A stretch of 64,000 nt of DNA from Propionivibrio dicarboxylicus (GTDB taxonomy: Bacteria > Pseudomonadota > Gammaproteobacteria > Burkholderiales > Rhodocyclaceae), in assembly GCF_900099695.1 (NCBI RefSeq), contig NZ_FNCY01000014.1, positions 1 to 64,000 on the forward strand, in the 5' to 3' direction. The notes beneath the pieces were generated by a model. The model made no database searches and was not told where the DNA came from. It saw only the letters and a program-made list of their open reading frames with translations. Below, in pieces: positions 46,098 through 55,865 of the stretch (positions are counted from its first letter, which is position 1; each line of letters starts with the position of its first letter). A program made the position numbers and the translations under genes.

Positions 46098-47180
46098 ATG
46101 GAAAGACGTTCCTTTCTGAAGAAGGCCGGTGTCGGCCTGGCGGCCGGCGCCGTCGCTGCGCCCGCGTTGGCGCAGAGTTTGCCGACGATCAAGTGGCGCA
46201 TGGCGTCAAGCTTCCCGAAGAGCCTCGACACCCTGCACGGTTCCGCCGAATTCCTGAGCAAGCGGATTGCGGAAATGACGGGCGGCAAGTTCCAGATTCA
46301 GGTATTCGCCGCCGGCGAAATCGTCCCGGGACCGGGCGTCCATGACGCGGTCAAGGATGGTACGGTCGAAATCGGCTTTACCTGTTCGTACTATTACTTC
46401 GGCAAGGAACCGACCTACTGCATCGACACGGCGATCCCGTTCGGCATGAACGCCCGCCAGGTCAAGGCCTGGTATCGTCAGGGCAACGGCGCCAAGCTGA
46501 TGGGCGAATTCTTCGCCAAATCGAATCTCGTCGTCTTCCCGAGCGGCAACACCGGCGTGCAGATGGGCGGCTGGTATCGCAAGGAAATCAAGAGCGCGGC
46601 TGACTTCAAGGGCCTGAAGATGCGCGTTGCCGGCCTCGCCGGCGCGGTGCTCTCGAAGCTCGGCGTCGTGCCGCAGCAGATCGCCGGCAGCGACATCTAT
46701 CCGGCGCTCGAAAAAGGCACGATCGACGCGGTCGAGTGGGTCGGTCCTTATGACGATCAGAAGCTCGGCTTCAACAAGGTCGCCAAGTACTATTACTACC
46801 CGGCCTGGTGGGAAGGCGGCCCGCAGATCTCGACCTACATCAATGCCAAGAAATTTGCCGAGTTGCCGAAGGAATACCAAGCGATCATCGAGGCGGCCTG
46901 CGCCGAGACCGATACCGAAATGTGCGCGCGCTACGATGCCAAGAACCCGGCAGCGCTGAAGCAGTTGCTGGCGTCGGGCACCAAGGTGCTGCCGTTCCCG
47001 AAGGACGTGATGGAAGCCAGTTACAAGGCCGCCATGGAATACTATGCCGAGACTTCGGCGAAGTATCCGGACTTCAAGAAGATTTACGAGGACTACAAGA
47101 AATTCCTCGACGACCAGAACTTCTGGTATCGCGTCGCCGAGAACGAATTCGCGAAGTTCATGTACAGCCGCAAGAGCTAA
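46098..47180 (+). CDS. TRAP transporter substrate-binding protein DctP, copy 1
   Basis: 360 residues. It begins with a twin-arginine-type signal (MERRSFLKKAG...ALAQS) and is therefore exported, probably folded, to the periplasm. The body is a DctP-family binding protein; segments such as AVEWVGPYDDQKLGFNKVAK resemble the TakP/2-oxoacid-binding subgroup, so a monocarboxylate or keto acid is a reasonable guess. It is adjacent to a near-identical copy and faces the permease genes 48530-50748. The start ATG 46098 is supported by the Tat motif and ribosome site. Confidence 0.92.
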   Translation: MERRSFLKKAGVGLAAGAVAAPALAQSLPTIKWRMASSFPKSLDTLHGSAEFLSKRIAEMTGGKFQIQVFAAGEIVPGPGVHDAVKDGTVEIGFTCSYYYFGKEPTYCIDTAIPFGMNARQVKAWYRQGNGAKLMGEFFAKSNLVVFPSGNTGVQMGGWYRKEIKSAADFKGLKMRVAGLAGAVLSKLGVVPQQIAGSDIYPALEKGTIDAVEWVGPYDDQKLGFNKVAKYYYYPAWWEGGPQISTYINAKKFAELPKEYQAIIEAACAETDTEMCARYDAKNPAALKQLLASGTKVLPFPKDVMEASYKAAMEYYAETSAKYPDFKKIYEDYKKFLDDQNFWYRVAENEFAKFMYSRKS

Positions 47181-47200
47181 TTCGGCTGGCAGAAAAAAGG

Positions 47201-47224
47201 CGGGGGCGATGCCCCCGTTTTTTT
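47201..47224 (+). terminator. Rho-independent terminator after TRAP binding protein 1
   Basis: CGGGGGC (47201-47207), loop GAT, GCCCCCG (47211-47217), then seven T. It separates the two tandem binding-protein genes. A weaker GCGCCC-GTC-GGGCGC hairpin follows at 47243-47257. Confidence 0.9.
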
Positions 47225-47352
47225 GCTTTCGGCTTCGTGAGGGCGCCCGTCGGGCGCGATGATCGGGGAAGAAGGCCGTTACGGTGTGATGTTCGGCGAA
47301 CCGTGTCGCCAATGTGCGCGTCCTGATCGCACGACAATTTTAGGAGAAAAGC

Positions 47353-48435
47353 ATGGAAAGACGTTCGTTCCTGAAGAAGGCCGGGGCAGGCTTGGCCGCG
47401 GGGGCCGTGGCGGCGCCCGCGCTCGCGCAGAATGCGCCGACGATCAAGTGGCGGATGGCCTCGAGCTATCCGAAGAGCCTGGATACGATTTATGGCGCCA
47501 CCGAGTTCCTCGTCAAGCGGGTCGCCGAAATGTCCGGCGGCAAGTTCCAGATTCAGCTTTTCGCCGCCGGCGAGATCGTCCCGGGCACCGCCGTCCATGA
47601 CGCCGTCAAGGACGGTACGGTCGAGACCGGCTTCACCAATTCGGCCTTCTACTTCGGCAAGGAGCCGACCTATTGCATCGACAGCGCCATCCCGTTCGGC
47701 ATGAATACGCGGCAGGTCAAGGCCTGGTATCGGCACGGCAACGGCGGCAAGCTGATGGGCGAGTTCCTGGCCAAGTCGAACATCGTCTCGATTCCGGCTG
47801 GCAATACGGGCGCCCAGATGGGCGGCTGGTACCGCAAGGAAATCAAGAGCATTGCCGATCTCAAAGGCATGAAGATGCGCGTCGTCGGTGTCGCCGGCGC
47901 GGTGCTCTCGAAGCTCGGCGTCGTGCCGCAGTTGATTGCCGGCGGTGATATCTATCCGGCATTGGAAAAGGGCGTCATCGACGCCGTCGAGTGGGTCGGT
48001 CCGTATGACGATCAGAAGCTCGGCTTCAACAAGGTCGCCAAGTACTACTACTATCCGTCGTGGTGGGAAGGCAGCGCGCAGATGTGCGTTTATGTGAATG
48101 CCGGGAAGTGGGCCGAATTGCCGAAGGAATATCAGGCGATGCTGACGGCGGCCTGTGCGGAAGCGGAGGTCGAGATGGTCTCCCGCTACGACGCCAAGAA
48201 CCCGACCGCGCTGCGGCAGTTGATGGCCTCCGGCACCAAGATCCTGCCGTTCCCGAAGGACGTGATGGAAGCTGCGTACAAGGCATCGATGGAATACTAT
48301 GCCGAGACCTCGGCGAAGTATCCCGACTTCAAGAGGATCTATGACGACTACAAGAAGTTCATGGACGAGCAGAACTTCTGGTTCCGCGTCGCCGAGAACG
48401 AGTTCGCCAAGTTCATGTTCAGCCGCAAGAACTGA
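47353..48435 (+). CDS. TRAP transporter substrate-binding protein DctP, copy 2
   Basis: 360 residues, paralogue of the preceding gene: same Tat signal start [18 protein letters not shown], same length and most residues identical, with differences concentrated in the mid part (for example SNIVSIPAGNTGAQ against SNLVVFPSGNTGVQ, and SAQMCVYVNAGKWAELP against GPQISTYINAKKFAELP). These positions could alter ligand preference. It has its own ribosome site (AGGAGAAAA) and terminator. Tandem duplication with later divergence is the simplest reading. Confidence 0.92.
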   Translation: MERRSFLKKAGAGLAAGAVAAPALAQNAPTIKWRMASSYPKSLDTIYGATEFLVKRVAEMSGGKFQIQLFAAGEIVPGTAVHDAVKDGTVETGFTNSAFYFGKEPTYCIDSAIPFGMNTRQVKAWYRHGNGGKLMGEFLAKSNIVSIPAGNTGAQMGGWYRKEIKSIADLKGMKMRVVGVAGAVLSKLGVVPQLIAGGDIYPALEKGVIDAVEWVGPYDDQKLGFNKVAKYYYYPSWWEGSAQMCVYVNAGKWAELPKEYQAMLTAACAEAEVEMVSRYDAKNPTALRQLMASGTKILPFPKDVMEAAYKASMEYYAETSAKYPDFKRIYDDYKKFMDEQNFWFRVAENEFAKFMFSRKN

Positions 48436-48464
48436 GCGGTCTTAAGGTAACTTAAGGCAAATAA

Positions 48465-48489
48465 AAACGGGGGCCAGGCCCCCGTTTTT
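48465..48489. terminator. Terminator between TRAP binding protein 2 and dctM
   Basis: The stem CGGGGGC (48468-48474) and GCCCCCG (48478-48484) with loop CAG has an A-run on one side and a T-run on the other, so it can serve both converging genes. Confidence 0.88.
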
Positions 48490-48529
48490 GTTGTCGGCAA
48501 TTGCCGCTCGATTTCCGCTCATTTGCCTC

Positions 48530-50155
48530 TTACTTGCTGTTCTCGCTGCCCAGTGACGGCGGCTCGGAGGGCTGGTCGTAATCCGTTTCCGGCAGCACCA
48601 TCTGCACCGAGTCGATATCGACGGCCTGGGCCTTGTCGAGGCCCGAGGTGACGATCTGCGGGAACAGGATCACCAGCAGCACCATCAGAACTTGGATACA
48701 GACGAAGGGAATGGCACCCCAGTAGATGTCGCTCGTCTTGATCGATGGCGGCGCGACCGAACGCAGGAAGAACAGCGCAAAGCCGAAGGGCGGATGCAGG
48801 AAGGACGTCTGCATGTTGATGCCCAGCAGTACGCCGAACCAGATCAGGTCGATGCCGAGTTTGTCGGCGACCGGCCCGAGCAGCGGCACGACGATGAACG
48901 ACAGTTCGAAGTAGTCGAGGAAGAAGGCCAGCACGAAGATCAGGATGTTGACGACGATCAGGAAGCCGAACTGTCCGCCGGGCAGATCGACGAGCAGGTG
49001 CTCGACCCACAGGTGGCCGTCGACGCCGTAGAAGGTCAGCGAGAAGACGCGCGCCCCGATCAGGATGAAGACGACGAAGGTCGTCAGCTTGGCCGTGCTT
49101 TCCATCGCCTGGCGCAGCAGTTTGAGGTCGAGGCGCTGGCGCAGGACCGCCATCAGCAAGGCGCCAGTGGCTCCCATGGCGCCGCCTTCGGTCGGCGTCG
49201 CAACGCCCAGAAAGATGGTGCCGAGTACCAGGAAGATGAGGCCGAGCGGCGGGATCAGCACGAAGGTGACTTTTTCGGCCATCTTCGACAGGAGGCCCAG
49301 CTTCAGCGTTTTGTTGATCAGCGCCAGGACGAAGGGGACGAAGATGCCGACCATCGTGCACATGACGATCAGTTCGTCGGTCGGCAGGTCGTCCGGCCGG
49401 GTCTTGCCAAAAGTGACGCCGATGGCGATGGCCAGGGCGGTGAGGATCAACAGCGACGTGCCGCCTGTCTTGCCGTTGGCTTCTTTGAAGATGCGGGCTT
49501 CGGGCGGCAGTGCCGGGACCCATTTCGGGCGAATGAAGGACACCAGGATGATGTAACCGACGTAGAGTCCGGCGAGCGTAAGCCCCGGGACAAATGCGCC
49601 CTTGTACATGTCGCCGACCGATTTGCCGAGCTGGTCGGCCATGACGATCAGTACCAGCGACGGCGGGATGATCTGCGCCAGCGTGCCGGAGGCGGCGATG
49701 ACCCCTGAGGCCAGGCGCTTGTCATAGCCGTAGCGCAGCATGATCGGCAGCGAGATCAGGCCCATCGAAATCACCGAGGCGGCAACGACGCCGGTGGTCG
49801 CCGCAAGCAGCGCGCCGACGAAGACGACTGCATAGGCGAGGCCGCCGCGAACCGGGCCGAACAGCTGGCCGATCGTGTCGAGCAGGTCTTCGGCCATGCC
49901 GGAGCGTTCGAGGATCAATCCCATGAAGGTGAAGAAGGGCACGGCCAGCATCGTGTCATTGGAAATGACGCCGAGGATGCGGTCAGGCAAGGCCTGGAAG
50001 AGTTGCGGGCCGAGCAAGCCGAGCTCGATGCCGAGCAGGCCGAAGACGATGCCGTTGGCGGCCAGGGCGAAGGCCACCGGGAAACCGACGAGCAGGAAGA
50101 TGACCATCGAGATGAAGATGATCGGCGCCATGTTGGCGATCAGAAATTCAGTCAT
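48530..50155 (-). CDS. dctM: TRAP transporter large permease (DctM)
   Basis: 541 residues with ~12 hydrophobic helices and family motifs such as PFFTFMGLILERSGMAEDLLD, GTLAQIIPPSLVLIVMADQ and GVATPTEGGAMGA. It forms the sodium-coupled transport channel with DctQ. A polar C-terminal tail (~40 residues, acidic and proline-rich) is unusual in length. Its ATG overlaps the last base of the dctQ stop (TAATG), indicating translational coupling. Confidence 0.95.
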   Translation of the reverse strand: MTEFLIANMAPIIFISMVIFLLVGFPVAFALAANGIVFGLLGIELGLLGPQLFQALPDRILGVISNDTMLAVPFFTFMGLILERSGMAEDLLDTIGQLFGPVRGGLAYAVVFVGALLAATTGVVAASVISMGLISLPIMLRYGYDKRLASGVIAASGTLAQIIPPSLVLIVMADQLGKSVGDMYKGAFVPGLTLAGLYVGYIILVSFIRPKWVPALPPEARIFKEANGKTGGTSLLILTALAIAIGVTFGKTRPDDLPTDELIVMCTMVGIFVPFVLALINKTLKLGLLSKMAEKVTFVLIPPLGLIFLVLGTIFLGVATPTEGGAMGATGALLMAVLRQRLDLKLLRQAMESTAKLTTFVVFILIGARVFSLTFYGVDGHLWVEHLLVDLPGGQFGFLIVVNILIFVLAFFLDYFELSFIVVPLLGPVADKLGIDLIWFGVLLGINMQTSFLHPPFGFALFFLRSVAPPSIKTSDIYWGAIPFVCIQVLMVLLVILFPQIVTSGLDKAQAVDIDSVQMVLPETDYDQPSEPPSLGSENSK

Positions 50156-50748
50156 TACGCCTCTCCCTTTTCCTTGCGTGCCTTGATGATGGCCGCAAGC
50201 TCTTCTTCGGCAGTCATGGCGATGACTTTTTCAGTCGGATCAGGACAGAGCCCTTTCAGAAAACCGATGCGCTTGATGAGTTCGGAGATGCCTTGCATGA
50301 TCAGCAGGACGAAGCCGACGGGGATCATCAGGCGTACCGGCCACATGATCAGTCCGCCGGGGCTGTTCGACATTTCGTTGGCCGCGAAAGCGTGCATGAA
50401 AACCGGCCAGGACAGGATCAGGATGGTGAAGGCCATCGGCATCAGGAAAAAGAGGATGCCGAGGATGTCGATCCAGGTCTGTCCGCGTTTCGAGAGCTTG
50501 CTGGCGATGAGGTCGATGCGGACGTGTTCGTTGCGCATCAGCGTATAGCCGGAGCAGGCGAGGAAGATGGCGCCGAACAGATACCACTGGATTTCCAGAA
50601 AAGCGTTCGAGCTGTAGTTGAGCGTGTAGCGCAGGACGGCGTTGCCGGTGCTGACCAGCACGACGACGAGCACCAGCCAGATGGCTGTCTTACCGACGCG
50701 CTCGGTTAGCGCGTCGATCCACCGCGATAACTTGAGTAGGGAGTCCAT
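50155..50748 (-). CDS. dctQ: TRAP transporter small permease (DctQ)
   Basis: 197 residues from ATG 50748 (MDSLLKLSRWIDALTERVG), with four membrane helices (WLVLVVVLVSTGNAVLRY, NAFLEIQWYLFGAIFLACS, ILGILFFLMPMAFTILIL and RLMIPVGFVLLIMQGI) and the typical helix-connecting NEHVRIDLIASKL. The C-terminal ~30 residues are charged. It heads a dctQ-dctM operon divergent from glyA. The longer upstream frame is not coding. Confidence 0.93.
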   Translation of the reverse strand: MDSLLKLSRWIDALTERVGKTAIWLVLVVVLVSTGNAVLRYTLNYSSNAFLEIQWYLFGAIFLACSGYTLMRNEHVRIDLIASKLSKRGQTWIDILGILFFLMPMAFTILILSWPVFMHAFAANEMSNSPGGLIMWPVRLMIPVGFVLLIMQGISELIKRIGFLKGLCPDPTEKVIAMTAEEELAAIIKARKEKGEA

Positions 50749-51046
50749 GATAAATTCTTGGTTAAAACCAATGTGTGAATGATTGGCCGACTTGTCGTCG
50801 TGCGCTTGTGACAGCACGCGGAAGTTACGGCGAGGGCGGACTCGTCCCAGGATCGCTCGGAGAGGCCAGAAGCGTTTTTGAAACAACGTTCTATTATTGC
50901 ACAGAAGTGATATTACGATGTTGTTATGGCGCCGGAATTGGCTGTGCTGTTGCAATTTCAACGAACCAAGTCGTCGTCGATGGTCGTTGTGCCTGATTGC
51001 TGCGTGATATAATCGGCCACTTTTTCAATGGCTTGTGAGGCACACG
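50749..51046. promoter_or_regulatory. Divergent promoter region between dctQ and glyA
   Basis: The 298-base gap has no gene. TATAAT at 51008-51013 with TTGTGC at 50987-50992 is a likely glyA promoter (15-base spacer). An inverted repeat AACAAC (near 50883) and GTTGTT (near 50921) brackets an AT-rich core that may drive dctQM. A GGAGAGGCC run at 50859 recalls one element of a glycine riboswitch, but the rest of the motif is missing. Confidence 0.5.
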
Positions 51047-52297
51047 ATGTTTTCTGCAAAAGAGACTCTGGCGAAGATGGATCCTGAAATCTGGCAATCG
51101 ATCGAGAAGGAAAATCGTCGCCAGGAAGAGCACATCGAACTGATCGCTTCGGAGAACTATGTCAGCAAGGCGGTGATGGAAGCCCAGGGCTCGCAACTCA
51201 CCAACAAATATGCCGAAGGTTATCCGGGCAAGCGTTACTACGGTGGTTGCGAATATGTCGATATCGCCGAGCAACTCGCGATTGATCGCCTCAAGCAGCT
51301 GTTCGGTGCCGAAGCCGCCAACGTCCAGCCGAACTCGGGCTCGCAAGCCAACCAGGCCGTGCTGATGGCGTTTGCCAAGCCGGGCGACACGATCATGGGC
51401 ATGAGCCTCGCCGAAGGCGGTCACCTCACGCACGGCATGCCGCTGAATCTGTCGGGAAAATGGTTCAACGTGGTTTCCTACGGCCTCAACGCCGCCGAGG
51501 AAATCGACTATGACCGCATGGAAGCGCTGGCGCGCGAACACAAACCGCGCATCATCATCGCCGGTGCCTCGGCCTACTCGCTGCAAATCGATTTCGAGCG
51601 CTTCGCCAAGGTGGCCAAGGAAGTCGGCGCGATTTTCTGGGTCGACATGGCGCACTATGCCGGGCTGATTGCCGCCGGCTGCTACCCGAATCCGGTGCCG
51701 GTCGCCGATGTCGTCACCTCGACGACGCACAAGACGCTGCGCGGCCCGCGCGGCGGCGTCATCCTGATGAAGGCGGAACACGAAAAGGCGATCAATTCGG
51801 CGGTGTTCCCCGGCCTGCAAGGCGGTCCGCTGATGCATGTCATCGCCGCCAAGGCCGTCGCCTTCAAGGAAGCGGCGACGTCGGAATTCATCGACTATCA
51901 GGAACAAGTCCTGGCCAATGCGCGCGTCATGGCGCGGGTGTTGTCCGAGGAGCGCGGCCTGCGGATCGTCTCCGGACGGACCGAGTCGCACGTGTTTCTC
52001 GTCGATCTGCGTGCCAAGAACATCACCGGCAAGGAAGCCGAAGCGGCACTCGGCAAAGCGCACATCACGGTTAACAAGAATTCGATTCCGAACGACCCGC
52101 AGAAGCCGATGGTGACTTCCGGCGTTCGTATCGGCTCGCCGGCAATGACGACCCGTGGCTTTACCGAGATCGAGGCGGAGCAGGTGGCGCACTTGATCGC
52201 CGATGTGCTTGAGGCGCCCACTGACGAAGCGGTGTTGCAGCGCGTGCGTGCGGATGTCTCGACGCTCTGCAAGAAGTTCCCGGTCTACGGTGCTTAA
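51047..52297 (+). CDS. glyA: Serine hydroxymethyltransferase
   Basis: 416 residues. The PLP lysine lies in [14 protein letters not shown], and the folate- and PLP-binding motifs [15 protein letters not shown] and [12 protein letters not shown] are intact. It interconverts serine and glycine with one-carbon transfer to tetrahydrofolate, feeding ThyA. ATG 51047 gives [14 protein letters not shown]; a GTG twelve bases upstream is less likely. First gene of the conserved glyA-nrdR-ribD cluster. Confidence 0.97.
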   Translation: MFSAKETLAKMDPEIWQSIEKENRRQEEHIELIASENYVSKAVMEAQGSQLTNKYAEGYPGKRYYGGCEYVDIAEQLAIDRLKQLFGAEAANVQPNSGSQANQAVLMAFAKPGDTIMGMSLAEGGHLTHGMPLNLSGKWFNVVSYGLNAAEEIDYDRMEALAREHKPRIIIAGASAYSLQIDFERFAKVAKEVGAIFWVDMAHYAGLIAAGCYPNPVPVADVVTSTTHKTLRGPRGGVILMKAEHEKAINSAVFPGLQGGPLMHVIAAKAVAFKEAATSEFIDYQEQVLANARVMARVLSEERGLRIVSGRTESHVFLVDLRAKNITGKEAEAALGKAHITVNKNSIPNDPQKPMVTSGVRIGSPAMTTRGFTEIEAEQVAHLIADVLEAPTDEAVLQRVRADVSTLCKKFPVYGA

Positions 52298-52348
52298 GGC
52301 GGCAGTCTTGCAATCGCGCGTCTCTCATGTCGATCGGCAGGTGACGCC

Positions 52349-52822
52349 ATGAAATGTCCGTTCTGCGGTGCGGCGGAGACCACGGTCGCCGATACGCGTA
52401 TCAACGACGATGGCGATATCGTGCGCCGCCGCCGCCGCTGTTTGACCTGTGACAAGCGGTTTTCGACCTATGAGCGGGCGGAAATCCGCCTGCCGCAGGT
52501 CGTCAAGAAGAACGGTTCGCGTGTCGATTACGACCGCGAGAAATTGTCTGCCAGCTTGTGGCTGTCGCTGCGCAAGCGGCCGGTGACTGTCGAGGCGGTC
52601 GATGCTGCGATCATACGGATCGAGGAAAAGCTGTTGACCCTTGGTGAGCGCGAAGTGCCTTCCGAAAAGATCGGCGAGATGGTCATGCGCGAACTCAAGA
52701 AGATCGACAAGGTGGCCTATATCCGATTCGCGTCGGTATATCGCAACTTCGAGGATGTCGACGAGTTTTCCGACATCATCCGCGAGGTCTCGCCCCGTCC
52801 GGTCGCACGGCGCAGCCGGTAG
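52349..52822 (+). CDS. nrdR: Transcriptional repressor NrdR
   Basis: 157 residues. A zinc ribbon (CPFCGAAET and [15 protein letters not shown]) is followed by an ATP-cone domain ([19 protein letters not shown]). It represses ribonucleotide reductase genes according to the dATP/ATP ratio. The nrd genes themselves are not in this window. Confidence 0.97.
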   Translation: MKCPFCGAAETTVADTRINDDGDIVRRRRRCLTCDKRFSTYERAEIRLPQVVKKNGSRVDYDREKLSASLWLSLRKRPVTVEAVDAAIIRIEEKLLTLGEREVPSEKIGEMVMRELKKIDKVAYIRFASVYRNFEDVDEFSDIIREVSPRPVARRSR

Positions 52823-52830
52823 GTCGGCGG

Positions 52831-53928
52831 ATGTTTTCCGTCGCCGATCACGAGTTCATGGCGCGGGCCTTGCGCCTGGCCGAACTTGGGCTGTGGACGA
52901 CCTCGCCGAATCCGCGTGTTGGCTGCGTCCTGGTCAAGGATGGGCGAATCGTTGGCGAAGGTTGGCATCGGCGCGCCGGCGAGGCGCACGCGGAAATCCA
53001 TGCGTTAAAGGCTGCCGGGGCGGACGCACTCGGTGCGGTGGCCTATGTGACCCTCGAACCCTGCAGTCATTTCGGTCGCACGCCACCGTGTGCGAAGGCG
53101 TTGATTGATGCGGGGGTGTCGCGCGTTGTCGCGGCGATGCAGGACCCGAATCCCGAGGTTTCGGGACGGGGTCTCGCGATGCTGCGCGAAGCCGGCATCG
53201 AGGTGGTTTGCGGCTTGCTCGAAGCCGAAGCGCGCGAGCTTAACATCGGCTTTGTCTCACGCATGACCCGGCAACGACCGTGGGTGCGGCTGAAAATGGC
53301 GGCGAGCCTCGACGGCCGGACAGCGCTCGCGAATGGGCAGAGTCAATGGATTACCGGGGCGGCGGCGCGTCAGGACGGCCATCGCTGGCGAGCCCGCGCC
53401 TGTGCGATCCTGACCGGCATGGGAACGGTGCGTGACGATGATCCGCAACTGACCGTGCGAGGCGTTGATACGACGCGGCAGCCTTTGCGGGTGGTTGTCG
53501 ATGGCCGTCTCGAAATTTCTCCGTCGGCGCGCGTTCTTGGCAGCGGTACCGTTATCGCAACGGCCTCGGAAGAAGGGGCGCTCTCTGACGCGTTGCGGGC
53601 GCGTGGTGCCGAAGTCTGGTCGTTGGCGAATACTGCGGGGCGGGTCGATCTGTCCCGACTGTTGACCCTGCTGGCGCAGCGCGGGATCAATGAAGTCCAT
53701 GTCGAAGCTGGGCGCGGCTTGAGCGGCGCCTTGTTCGCCGCCGGTCTTGTTGACGAACTGCTGCTCTATATGGCCCCCTGCCTCCTGGGCAGCGACGCGC
53801 GCGGGCTGGTGGATTTGCCGGAGCTGAGTTCGCTGGCAGAAAAAGTGGCGTTAAAGATCAGCGATTTACGTGTGCTTGGCGACGATTTGCGCATACTCGC
53901 ACGAGTTGTGCCGGCGAAGGCGCCGTGA
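52831..53928 (+). CDS. ribD: Bifunctional riboflavin biosynthesis deaminase/reductase RibD
   Basis: 365 residues. The zinc-dependent deaminase domain has HAEIHAL and PCSHFGRTPPC; the reductase domain starts at ~145 (WVRLKMAASLDGRTALANG). It performs the second and third steps of riboflavin synthesis after GTP cyclohydrolase II. It begins nine bases after the nrdR stop. No FMN riboswitch is visible upstream of it. Other rib genes are outside the window. Confidence 0.97.
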   Translation: MFSVADHEFMARALRLAELGLWTTSPNPRVGCVLVKDGRIVGEGWHRRAGEAHAEIHALKAAGADALGAVAYVTLEPCSHFGRTPPCAKALIDAGVSRVVAAMQDPNPEVSGRGLAMLREAGIEVVCGLLEAEARELNIGFVSRMTRQRPWVRLKMAASLDGRTALANGQSQWITGAAARQDGHRWRARACAILTGMGTVRDDDPQLTVRGVDTTRQPLRVVVDGRLEISPSARVLGSGTVIATASEEGALSDALRARGAEVWSLANTAGRVDLSRLLTLLAQRGINEVHVEAGRGLSGALFAAGLVDELLLYMAPCLLGSDARGLVDLPELSSLAEKVALKISDLRVLGDDLRILARVVPAKAP

Positions 53929-53963
53929 GCCAGCAGCGCCTCCGGCAATAAGGACAGCGCAGC

Positions 53964-54392
53964 CTACTTGTATTCCCGCCACTCGGGCGGGGTGTCGTCG
54001 TGATCGCCGTGCGGATGGCGTTCCCATGCCTGGATGTAGGCCTGATTCTGTGATTTCTTGAGCAGGCGTTCGGGCGCTTCGAGGTTGTGCAGTTCGGTTT
54101 CCTCGACGTAGTAATAGAGCGCGCGCAGCAGTTTGACCAGTAGCGCACAGCCGAGGTGGAAGCCTTTGTCGATCAGCGCCGTTTCGAGCTCTTCCAGCGA
54201 GTGGTCGTGGAGGTCGTAGCTGACATCGATGCTCAGTCGCTCCGGGTGAGGGACGATACTCAATCCGCTGAGGCCGGCGAGGAAGCGGGTGGCTTCCTCG
54301 ACCTGGCCCGGAGGGATCTCGGAAAAATAAATCGTCCTTTCCTTCCGGATGGGCGGAGGGGTTCGAGGTGGGGCAGCCGGCGGACGTTTCAT
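53964..54392 (-). CDS. Conserved small protein with a ferredoxin-like (HMA/ACT-like) fold, unknown function
   Basis: 142 residues. A proline-rich, basic N-terminus precedes a core (residues ~22-75) of beta-alpha-beta character: RTIYFSEIPPGQVEEATRFL, LSIVPHPERLSIDVSYDLHD and SLEELETALIDKGF. This is reminiscent of heavy-metal-associated domains but without the metal-binding cysteine pair. The rest is helical with an acidic, histidine-rich end (HPHGDHDDTPPEWREYK). I do not recognise a named family. Confidence 0.65.
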   Translation of the reverse strand: MKRPPAAPPRTPPPIRKERTIYFSEIPPGQVEEATRFLAGLSGLSIVPHPERLSIDVSYDLHDHSLEELETALIDKGFHLGCALLVKLLRALYYYVEETELHNLEAPERLLKKSQNQAYIQAWERHPHGDHDDTPPEWREYK

Positions 54393-54422
54393 GACGGACT
54401 CCGGAGGGATGCGACGCAGGAA

Positions 54423-55844
54423 CTAGGAACTCGGCTTGCCTTGCATGATCTGCAAGCCCTTGAGCAGGTTGAGCGCCTGGTTGAGCTGGTAATCCTTCTT
54501 CGAGGCGATTTCGCGCATCGGCGGTTCACCGCTGTCGTCGTCATCCTTGGCCGGAGACGCGCCCTTCGGTTTTGCCGCACCAGGCGCCTTGCTTTGCGGC
54601 TTGGCTGCTGGCGCCGCCTTGTCGCTGCCGGGATCCCGATCGTTCTCGAGGTGGTGTTCGAGGTCGGCTTCACGCAGGCGCATGGCCGAGGTGCCGTTGG
54701 CGGATTCTTCGACGACGATGTCGGGAACGATACCCTTGGCCTGGATCGAGCGGCCCGACGGGGTGAAATAGCGAGCGGTCGTCAGCTTGATGGCAGTATT
54801 GTTGGGCAGCGGCAGCACCGTTTGCACGGAACCCTTGCCGAAACTCGTCGTTCCCATCAGAACCGCACGCTTATGGTCTTGCAGGGCGCCCGCCACGATT
54901 TCGGAAGCCGAGGCCGAGCCGCCGTTGATCAGCACGACCATCGGCACGCTACGCGCTTCAGCAGGCAGCGCCTTGAGAAAGTCGTCGCGTGTGCCCCGCA
55001 GATAATCTTCGGGCGCTGCGTAAAACTGATGCTTCGCGTCGGGGGTGCGCCCATCTGTCGATGTGATCAGTGTCTTGGGCGGCAGGAAAGCCGCTGAGAC
55101 GCCGATGGCCGCATTGAGCAATCCGCCCGGGTCATTGCGCAGATCGAGAACCAGTCCCTTGAGTTGGCCGGGTTTGTAGAGATCGCCCAGATGCTTGGCC
55201 ACCGATGCCGCCGTGTTTTCCTGGAACGAGGTGACGCGCAGGTAGCCGTAGCCGGGTTCGACGAGCTTCGACTTGACGCTCTGCACCTTGATGATTTCGC
55301 GCGTCAGGGTGATTTCAAGCGGCTTGGCTTCGCCCTTGCGCAGGATCGAGAGCTTGATCTGCGTTTTCGGCTTTCCGCGCATGCGCTTGACCGCGTCCGA
55401 GAGTGTGAGGCCTTTGACCAGCGTGTCGTCGAGTTTGAAGATCAGGTCGCCCGACTTGATGCCGGCGCGGTCGGCCGGGGTGTCTTCGATCGGCGAAATG
55501 ACTTTGACGAGGCCGTCTTCCATGCCGACCTCAATGCCAAGTCCGCCAAATTCGCCTTGCGTGCCGACCTGGAGATCCTTGAACGCGTCGGCGTCGAGGT
55601 AGGCCGAATGCGGGTCGAGATTGGAGAGCATGCCGCTGATGGCATGGGTGATCAGCTTCTTGTCTTCGATGGGTTCGACGTAGCCTTGCTTGATGGCATT
55701 GAACACTTCGGCGAACGTCCGGAGCTCCTCGATCGGGAGGCTGGCGCGGGTTTCCTTTTCGGCAAGCGCCGAAATCTGCAGGCTGATGAGGATGCCGCCG
55801 AGCATTCCTGCGCAGATCAGACCGGCCTGTTTCAACTTACCCAT
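54423..55844 (-). CDS. ctpA: S41-family C-terminal processing peptidase (CtpA/Prc)
   Basis: 473 residues. An N-terminal signal or anchor (LICAGMLGGILISLQISAL), a PDZ domain (~LGIEVGMEDGLVKVISPIEDTPADRAGI), and the protease domain with catalytic serine in NGGSASASEIVAGAL and lysine in GTTSFGKGSVQTVLPL. It cleaves C-termini of periplasmic proteins. The C-terminal ~75 residues form a low-complexity Ala/Pro/Lys linker and a conserved short tail. It lies 21 bases after envC on the same strand. Confidence 0.95.
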   Translation of the reverse strand: MGKLKQAGLICAGMLGGILISLQISALAEKETRASLPIEELRTFAEVFNAIKQGYVEPIEDKKLITHAISGMLSNLDPHSAYLDADAFKDLQVGTQGEFGGLGIEVGMEDGLVKVISPIEDTPADRAGIKSGDLIFKLDDTLVKGLTLSDAVKRMRGKPKTQIKLSILRKGEAKPLEITLTREIIKVQSVKSKLVEPGYGYLRVTSFQENTAASVAKHLGDLYKPGQLKGLVLDLRNDPGGLLNAAIGVSAAFLPPKTLITSTDGRTPDAKHQFYAAPEDYLRGTRDDFLKALPAEARSVPMVVLINGGSASASEIVAGALQDHKRAVLMGTTSFGKGSVQTVLPLPNNTAIKLTTARYFTPSGRSIQAKGIVPDIVVEESANGTSAMRLREADLEHHLENDRDPGSDKAAPAAKPQSKAPGAAKPKGASPAKDDDDSGEPPMREIASKKDYQLNQALNLLKGLQIMQGKPSS

Positions 55845-55865
55845 CGCTTCGACTCCAGTACAAAA

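Noticed and set aside
50840-51046. Glycine riboswitch before glyA.
   Set aside because: Only a GGAGAGG-like element is present; the conserved second half of the aptamer is missing.
52298-52830. FMN riboswitch controlling ribD.
   Set aside because: ribD is nine bases after nrdR with no room for the aptamer, and no RFN-like consensus was seen upstream of nrdR.
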